In this document: positions 59,101-64,000 of the stretch, piece by piece
How the letters are laid out: each line of letters starts with the position of its first letter
Numbering within the stretch: position 1 is the first letter of the stretch
Assembly (NCBI RefSeq): GCF_004216775.1
Contig: NZ_SGXF01000001.1
Span: forward strand, 174,828-238,827
Length of the DNA: 64,000 bases
Direction: 5' to 3'
Source of the DNA: Cuneatibacter caecimuris
GTDB taxonomy: Bacteria; Bacillota; Clostridia; Lachnospirales; Lachnospiraceae
Notes under the pieces: model-generated
Database searches by the model: none
Told to the model about the DNA's origin: nothing
What the model saw: the letters and a program-made list of their open reading frames with translations, nothing else
Position numbers and translations under genes: made by a program

Positions 59101-62100
59101 CTGTTTTCCGGCCTTGTCGGAGTCAAACTTACTTCCCACCTGAATCTGGTCGCCCACACCGTCTCCGTCTGTATCCACCAGGTTATAAGCCGTCAGGCAG
59201 GTTCTGGTATAGTAGCCGCGGCAGAATACCGCGCTGGGAGTGCGCCCGTTCAAATAGGCCACACAGGCCAGGAAACGGTCCACACGGCCGCCATAGTTAT
59301 CTCCCCAGCTGCTCACTGTTCCCCGTCCGGGGTCATAATCCACTGTATCGATTTCAGAACCGTCGTCACAGTTGTACATGGTGAAATACTCAGGCCCCGC
59401 CAGCACATAGCCGGGTCGGCCAGGGTTATTGTGCACGTCACGGTAATCATGCTTCGCTTCGCCACCCAGCGTATCCGTAGGCAGCTCTGTATCCTTTACC
59501 GCTCCCACATGGCTGGAATAAGTCAGCGTCTGGTCCGTTCCGTCGGCGCTGGTGTACATGGTCGTGCCGTCAGCTGTTTTTACTGCCAGCTCCGCCTTGC
59601 CGTCCCCGTCGAAATCCCATACCAGGAACTGGGTATAGTGAGCGCCGGACCTCAGGTTTACGCCCATGTTCAGGCGCCATTTCAGAGAAACCGCTCCTGT
59701 AGAAAAATTCACATCATAAGCGTCAATAAATGTAGTTCCTGTATAACCTTCTTTGGAATTATCCTGCGCATTGGTAGGATACCACTTCACAAACAGTTCC
59801 AGCTGGCCGTCTCCGTCCAGGTCGCCCACGGACATATCATTGGCGGTATAGCTGCAGGTAGTTCCGTCAGGCATGGTCTGGTTGGCAGGCTGATACAGCT
59901 CCAGCTCCAGATATTTATTCCTCCAAACCTGGGTGTCTGGAGCTTTCAAACCTCTTGCAGAGTCGGTAGAGCCTACCACTTTATACATGTCATCCGCTGT
60001 TCCCGCTTCATCCACCAGGTTCGTTACAGATATATTTTCTGCGATAGCCTGGCCGTTGCGGTATACCGTATAAGTCGTGGCTCCTTCTCCTTCAAAACTT
60101 CTCCAGCTCAGGTATACGCCGCTGGTATAGGCATTTCCGTCTTTGTCAGTGGCTGTTACCACGGTTTCTCCGCCATTATCTCCTGCCAGATTGATGGCAA
60201 CCAGCGCGCGGTCGGCCAAAACTTCCGCCGGAGCCGCTACCAGTGCTCCCTCTGTTACCGGAGTCTGGCAGGCCTCGGAAAGCTCTCCTGATCCGCCTGC
60301 ATTGACAGCCAGCACCTTATAATACCAGTGCATATTCACAGTGGCTTCCGGATCCGTATCGGTCCATCCGTTTGTTCCGCTGTCCCCTACCTTAACATAT
60401 TCCTTAAATCCTTTTTGTCCTTCCGCACGGTCGGAACGGTAAATCTCATAGCGGAACGCGGTATCCACTGCGTCCCAGGTCAGCTGGACATTGCCGTTCT
60501 CCGCTTTCACGCATTTCACATTCTGAGGGATGCCGGGAAGTTCCATTTCCGTATCCAGCATGACGATCTCGATCACATTGCTTCTAACGGATTCAGTTCC
60601 CCCTGCAGTCACCGCAGTCATATAATACTCATACACGCCTCCGGCAGGTGCAGTCATGGAACGGCAGTCCAGATCGCTGACAGCATATTCCTCTGCGGTA
60701 AAGCTCTTTACAAGAGTGAAGTCCGCATCCGCCCAGCTCTTGCGGTATACGTTCCAGGCTACCGTGTCGGCAGGATCCAGATCTTTGTTCCAGCCGATCA
60801 GGAAGGAGGCCGTATCACCGGAAATGCTCTTTTCTGAATAGCTGAAGCCCTGGGGCGCCAGCAGCACAGGGGTGATCTCCAGGCCGTTCAGATATCCGTT
60901 TGCTCCTCCAATCACCAGATTCATCTGGCCGTCTGTAATTTCCACTGTGGAAGAAACTGAACCAAGATCCAGCTTCACAGAAATTGCTCCCGCGCTCTTA
61001 CCCTCAATGGTATATTCGGATTTTGTGGTGGATGTCCCGGACAACAGATCGCCGGCGTACATGGTGACTTCATACTGGCCGTTGGGGAGGTCTACCAGGA
61101 ATTCTCCCGCTCCGAGAGTAAAGTCATCCGCCATGGCGCTGGAAGCCGGATTGCCGTTGCCGCTGCGGTAGCGGTCCTTTTCGGGAACACTGGCGCTGTC
61201 CTTCCAGCCAAAACCACTTTCTTTACTGTACAGGGATTTCCTGGTGACCTTTGTCCATCCGTCCATTACAGGGGATGAATCCAGCCCGAAATCATATTTG
61301 TACTTTGCTGATTTTGTAGTTACGCTCACCTTCTCAGATATCGGCCCAAGGCCCTTATCATTATATCCGCGCACCGCATAGACATAGGTTTTTCCACCGT
61401 TGCATTTATTATCCTGGAAACGAGGATTTGCGCTGACCGAATACTTTTCTGCCTGGCTGAAATCTACGGAATCAACTGTCTGTCCATCAGCCAGCTCTGC
61501 ACGGTACACATAATATCTTTCTGCCCCTGCCGCACTGTCCCACTTCAGGGAAACGCTGGTGGAACCGGCTGTGATCACCTGAAGCCCCGTCACCGCCTCC
61601 GGTTCTGTAGCAGAAAGGTTCAGGTCCACATAGCCCTGCAGCTTACTTAACGCAGCCTGTCTGTCTGCGGAGAAGCTGCTCAGATCCATCTCCTGGATCC
61701 CCCTGGCCACGCACTGGGAGAACTTATACGCTCCAAAATACTGGAGATGCGTATCATCTGTATACCCGCCGGCATAAACACTCTCAGGATAATCTCCTGC
61801 GGTCACATGGAGGAACAGGGATTCCGCACCGGAAATGCCGAATTCATTGCACAGCTCGATGGATGCCTTGCTCAGGTCCACCAGAGGGATATTCTGTTCT
61901 GCCGCAATCTTGCGCATGATATCCCCATATGCTTTGAAGTTTTCCTGGAAACTGTCCAGTGTCCCGTCGCCGTTTGTCTTATAGCTGTAGCGGGCTACCG
62001 GTGTTACCAGCACAGGAGTCGCTCCCCTCTGGGCCGCCCCGTCTATATAGTACTGGATCCATTTTCCAAAATCTTCAGGAGCCACGTAGCGCTCCGGGCG

Positions 62101-63300
62101 GGTTCCGGTTGAATCATTATGCCCCCACTGCAGCAGCACATAATCCCCGGGTTTAATATCTTCCAGCAAATCATCCAGCTTGCCTTCCTGAATGAAAGAT
62201 CTGGAGCTGCGGCCGCCGATGGCCCGGTTCTCAATCACCACATTGGCTGTCTCATAAGTATGGGACTGGCTGTAGTTGCAGTCGTCACAGGAAGAGTCCT
62301 GTACGAATTCGCCGAAGAACTTGCAAAGGGTCTCGCCCCAGCCTGTCTGCGGTTCATATTTTTTCTCATAAGTCTGTACTGTGGAATCGGAAGCCAGGAA
62401 AATCGTGGGCTTTTCCGCCGCTGGTTTCTGCGCGGCTTTTTCCAGTTTCACACTGCTCACATACACTGATTTCAGCGCCGCATCCTCTTCTGACAGGGAC
62501 GTGCTCTCTGCCAGAAACTTCAGATTCAGGACTCCGTCCACCAAACAGGCGCGGAATTCCACTTCCTTGCTCTGTCCTGCAGGTACGGACACGCCGGTGA
62601 GTTTTGTAATATCTTCCGCCTCCAGATAGGCGGAGTAATCTGCCCCTGTGGGGTTTACCAGGCTGACCGTCACCTGATAGTCTCCGTTTTCCAATTTTAC
62701 ATCCAGAGTGGATGTGTTTTCATATGTAAGTGAAAAATCTTTATTATCCGGTGTTTTTCCTTTTTCAGCCCACACCTTGCTGCTGATCTGCAGATAATCC
62801 GCAGAGTCTGTCACATACTCTGATCCGGGTTTGATTTCTTCCGCTCTGGGGCTGTATACATTACCGGACCACCCCTTTGCAGGTTCCGGATAGGAAACAT
62901 CGCTGAAACCTATTCCTTTTTCCTCTGAGTAGACATCTGCTTTATCCACGTCTCCATTGGTCCCGAACCGGATCTCGCCCTGGCGGTCTCCGGACAATGT
63001 GGTGGAATCCGCTGACGGTGTTTTCTCCGGAACAGCTAAAGCCTGTCCCTCTGTTTCACCGGCGGAACTCTCCGTCGTGCTGTTGTCTTTTTCAGTACTC
63101 TCTGTCCCAGCCTCTGCCGTTGTCTGTCCGTCATGATCCGCTGTACTTTCTTCAGCGGACTGCTCCGGCGCTTCTGCCTGGGTCTCTGCTAATGCAGAAA
63201 CGCTCTGCAGATTGCCCAAAACCATGGACGCACTCAGCGCGACAGCTACAGCTGCTGAGGCTGTTCTTTTCAACCCTCTCGCTTTCGCTCTCTTTCTCAT
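56140..63300 (-). CDS. Secreted multidomain rhamnogalacturonan degradation protein (CE12-like esterase plus PL11 lyase)
   Basis: 2386 residues. Signal peptide about 1-38, with an Ala/Glu-rich linker to about 105. An SGNH esterase resembling rhamnogalacturonan acetylesterase covers 296-545: LASDSTVQTY with Ser304, GGRSSRSF, LLQWGHNDS and GGYTDDTHLQ with Asp515/His518. Fibronectin III and beta-sandwich modules (DFGLDSSPVMDGW type, recurring three or four times) fill 560-1010. A PL11-type rhamnogalacturonan endolyase propeller spans about 1020-1690 (NDMSVGDLDGDGQLELFVKW, LVWDFDGDGKAELAVKTADG, calcium-type DxDxDG loops). Then Ig-like Big_4 modules at about 1900-2140, another sandwich at 2150-2320 and a FIVAR domain cut at its first helix by TAG. 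It would deacetylate and cleave pectin RG-I at the cell surface. Confidence 0.9.
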   Translation of the reverse strand: MRKRAKARGLKRTASAAVAVALSASMVLGNLQSVSALAETQAEAPEQSAEESTADHDGQTTAEAGTESTEKDNSTTESSAGETEGQALAVPEKTPSADSTTLSGDRQGEIRFGTNGDVDKADVYSEEKGIGFSDVSYPEPAKGWSGNVYSPRAEEIKPGSEYVTDSADYLQISSKVWAEKGKTPDNKDFSLTYENTSTLDVKLENGDYQVTVSLVNPTGADYSAYLEAEDITKLTGVSVPAGQSKEVEFRACLVDGVLNLKFLAESTSLSEEDAALKSVYVSSVKLEKAAQKPAAEKPTIFLASDSTVQTYEKKYEPQTGWGETLCKFFGEFVQDSSCDDCNYSQSHTYETANVVIENRAIGGRSSRSFIQEGKLDDLLEDIKPGDYVLLQWGHNDSTGTRPERYVAPEDFGKWIQYYIDGAAQRGATPVLVTPVARYSYKTNGDGTLDSFQENFKAYGDIMRKIAAEQNIPLVDLSKASIELCNEFGISGAESLFLHVTAGDYPESVYAGGYTDDTHLQYFGAYKFSQCVARGIQEMDLSSFSADRQAALSKLQGYVDLNLSATEPEAVTGLQVITAGSTSVSLKWDSAAGAERYYVYRAELADGQTVDSVDFSQAEKYSVSANPRFQDNKCNGGKTYVYAVRGYNDKGLGPISEKVSVTTKSAKYKYDFGLDSSPVMDGWTKVTRKSLYSKESGFGWKDSASVPEKDRYRSGNGNPASSAMADDFTLGAGEFLVDLPNGQYEVTMYAGDLLSGTSTTKSEYTIEGKSAGAISVKLDLGSVSSTVEITDGQMNLVIGGANGYLNGLEITPVLLAPQGFSYSEKSISGDTASFLIGWNKDLDPADTVAWNVYRKSWADADFTLVKSFTAEEYAVSDLDCRSMTAPAGGVYEYYMTAVTAGGTESVRSNVIEIVMLDTEMELPGIPQNVKCVKAENGNVQLTWDAVDTAFRYEIYRSDRAEGQKGFKEYVKVGDSGTNGWTDTDPEATVNMHWYYKVLAVNAGGSGELSEACQTPVTEGALVAAPAEVLADRALVAINLAGDNGGETVVTATDKDGNAYTSGVYLSWRSFEGEGATTYTVYRNGQAIAENISVTNLVDEAGTADDMYKVVGSTDSARGLKAPDTQVWRNKYLELELYQPANQTMPDGTTCSYTANDMSVGDLDGDGQLELFVKWYPTNAQDNSKEGYTGTTFIDAYDVNFSTGAVSLKWRLNMGVNLRSGAHYTQFLVWDFDGDGKAELAVKTADGTTMYTSADGTDQTLTYSSHVGAVKDTELPTDTLGGEAKHDYRDVHNNPGRPGYVLAGPEYFTMYNCDDGSEIDTVDYDPGRGTVSSWGDNYGGRVDRFLACVAYLNGRTPSAVFCRGYYTRTCLTAYNLVDTDGDGVGDQIQVGSKFDSDKAGKQYAGQGNHNLAVADVDNDGRDEIIYGSLTLEHDLTVKYTTGLKHGDAMHVSDWVPWNPGLEVMQVHEDIVKYDVEIHDAETGEILMGYAVGKDTGRGVAGDIDPTAPGAEFWAIAPPSYVGSEPSWNSRNGGVYSTASTLSNLVTLSEKVSPASNFTIYWDGDLLCEMLDHEYIQKTETPVSVVISKWDYENNKEVDLLNSKAIFSSNGTKGNPGLAADILGDWRDEIICRSSADDSRIRIYSTTIQTDYVVPCALENRAYREAVAWQNVGYNQPAHTDYLVSEGLVTAQLTAEHGKSTPNSVSFSFTPANDGVNGHEVTGYEVYRAGADGIYTKIGTVDAGNGDQEAVEYRFDFGSQKTQEGWTKINAESESFETSGTYGFTEASLKLSPADKKYSADTGELKDMYNDCVLFFVSAGDETPAEFAVKVPNGTYTVTVHTMNGSGSQYNQFAVEGTALEDIRLGNSVKNTETALTAEVEVTDGVLNITNTSSKTAQNGFLYFSGLEISRKADPAPTAYSYTDTGLEAGTYSYKVAAVVDGKTSYMSRPVTLSTAEEITEKPEFTVPEFARGIAVEKVLETLGDTVKVENGQKEVDVTWDLSKADLNQVGTYDITAYVAGYGPVALKLTVIENYVESFTPVKKVQVTIGTAVEEIQKLLPTEVEVLYANKTSEKKTVVWDLTQVEIEAPAVYTVKGTVEGLAEQPEMQVEILKDYVKEVGVINPVAVEQGEDYAAKLPAQVTVNTALETGVKTAVKWDVENSPVDLDKAGTYTVNGILEEYGDYPVQITVRVDYKSVYKFDFGIDSKRVADGWTGITVNKKGGTNTADKLGVTYTKEKGYGFLDGSAKIQGRTEEYTFGDGTVPKLVYTDFALTDGQTFVADVPNGKYQVEMIGGTNTGSSTVKGTLNGTVEVSIRNSKNEYTVGIYEVTVTDGKISFETTGSNSRLCSMVIRTMGQEEVDTAALEAAIARAEALNPEEWTAESYALV

Positions 63301-63527
63301 CGAGCAATTCCCTCCTTATGATGATCTATAAATTCACAGCATGTACTGTAAATTCCTGAACAAAAGATTTCCCGCGGCCTGAAAAACGCCATTTTCCAGG
63401 CTGAAGCATATCTGTGTATAAACACATATGAAAGAAAAATATTTCATGTGTTTTTCTACTATTTCATGTAAAAAATCCGTTCCGTGCTTTTATTCAAAAA
63501 GAATACTGCACAATTCATATAGGCAGT

Positions 63528-63556
63528 ATTATAATCTATTGTGCATTTTTTGTAAA
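63528..63556 (-). promoter_or_regulatory. Promoter of the pectinase gene
   Basis: Minus-strand TTTACA (63551-63556) and TATAAT (63528-63533), 17 bases apart, leaving a leader of about 220 nt with small inverted repeats such as CCTGGAAAA/TTTTTCAGG and ACTGC/GCAGT. Nothing else is visible in 63301-63815, which is AT-rich. Confidence 0.7.
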
Positions 63557-63815
63557 GGACTTTTTGGATTTTTTTACTGTTTGATGTATTATTTTACTTT
63601 TCATAAGGTTTTTATTTCTATGCTAATTTTTACATGCAGTTTTTTACCGGTAAATATTACACTATGTTAAATTATTTTTGTCGTAATATGTCATATTGCT
63701 CTGCCGCATATCTTTACCTGCTTCTAAAAAATCCGCGCATTATTGTTCATTTCGCTCCGGCATACCGTCCACAAAACGAGAGGCATAATCTGACAAAAAA
63801 ATCTTAAAAAAGGTA

Positions 63816-63844
63816 TTGACAAGTTTTTATTTTTAAGGTATACT
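63816..63844 (+). promoter_or_regulatory. Promoter of tRNA-Met
   Basis: TTGACA (63816-63821) and TATACT (63839-63844) with a 17-base spacer, 33 bases before the tRNA 5' end. Confidence 0.85.
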
Positions 63845-63877
63845 AGCGAAGCAGTCTTGACAAAGACAGCAAAATAT

Positions 63878-63951
63878 GGCGGAATAGCTCAGTTGGCTAG
63901 AGCACACGGTTCATACCCGTGGTGTCGAGAGTTCAAATCTCCCTTCCGCTA
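63878..63951 (+). tRNA. tRNA-Met (anticodon CAU), elongator type
   Basis: 74 nt. Acceptor GGCGGAA/TTCCGCT with a G-U first pair, D arm GCTC/GAGC, anticodon arm CACGG-TTCATAC-CCGTG and T arm GAGAG-TTCAAAT-CTCCC. The paired first base and lack of three G-C pairs below the anticodon argue against the initiator form. CCA not encoded. Confidence 0.93.
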
Positions 63952-63960
63952 TTATGTTTG

Positions 63961-63995
63961 CCCCGAAAGCCTGGCAGTTGGGTTTTCGGGGTTTT
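63961..63995 (+). terminator. Terminator after tRNA-Met
   Basis: CCCCGAAA (63961-63968) pairs with TTTCGGGG (63984-63991), followed by TTTTTGTTT. Confidence 0.85.
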
Positions 63996-64000
63996 TGTTT

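Noticed and set aside
58873-60291. 472-codon plus-strand frame inside the pectinase gene
   Set aside because: Antisense shadow of the PL11 domain, whose calcium loops and propeller motifs are unmistakable on the other strand.
63428-63670. 80-codon plus-strand frame before the tRNA-Met
   Set aside because: Very AT-rich Phe/Cys/Ile-rich product with no ribosome site, lying across the pectinase promoter.

Overview
The window looks like chromosome of a gut Lachnospiraceae-type Clostridium. The reasons are the cysE-cysS-mrnC-rlmB order behind a tRNA-Cys T-box, strong AGGAGG ribosome binding sites, TTGACA/TATAAT promoters, and large sortase-type pectin enzymes. Most genes lie on the minus strand. 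This is inference from gene content; no species marker is present.

Region by region. (1) 1-10.5 kb: a leftward surface-glycan operon. It holds a dehydratase, aminotransferase, acetyltransferase and phosphoglycosyl transferase matching the PglF/E/D/C logic of diacetylbacillosamine synthesis, followed by glycosyltransferases, a Wzy-like polymerase, an acyltransferase, a VTC-domain protein and the start of a CotH-like protein. A promoter and a leader of about 330 nt precede it. (2) 10.8-17.6 kb: NUDIX/HD pair, galactose operon (regulator-galK-galT), GNATs and a HAD phosphatase. (3) 17.7-27.3 kb: a small multicopper oxidase, then D-2-hydroxyacid dehydrogenase-aminopeptidase P-mutY-rhaB in tandem, and a metallophosphoesterase with an alanine/glycine symporter. 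(4) 27.4-36.4 kb: a TetR-controlled ABC exporter, a LacI regulator with a cupin/phosphomannose-isomerase-like gene, a NUDIX protein and a GH3 glycosidase. Dispersed structured repeats lie between these genes. (5) 36.6-38.2 kb: an unrecognised two-gene unit, an HEXXH metalloprotease-like protein overlapping a Cys-rich partner.

(6) 38.5-47.4 kb: an integrative element of about 8.8 kb in the 3' end of tRNA-Thr(GGU), flanked by a 45-bp direct repeat. It encodes a tyrosine integrase, XRE regulators, an excisionase-like protein, a P4-type primase-helicase, a sigma-70-family factor, a small DNA-binding-like protein and many tiny proteins. It has no capsid, terminase or conjugation gene, so it is a phage-satellite-like or plasmid-like island. 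It also carries two related promoter-sRNA-terminator units.

(7) 47.5-52.6 kb: housekeeping genes rlmB, mrnC, cysS, cysE (T-box controlled), ispF and a lipid kinase. (8) 52.7-55.2 kb: a second TetR-controlled ABC exporter with matching operators at both promoters. (9) 55.3-63.3 kb: a giant secreted rhamnogalacturonan-degrading protein (acetylesterase plus PL11 lyase plus binding modules). An in-frame TAG splits it from its C-terminal repeat, stalk and cell-wall anchor. With rhaB and the gal genes this points to use of pectin RG-I. (10) The window ends with a tRNA-Met gene with its own promoter and terminator.
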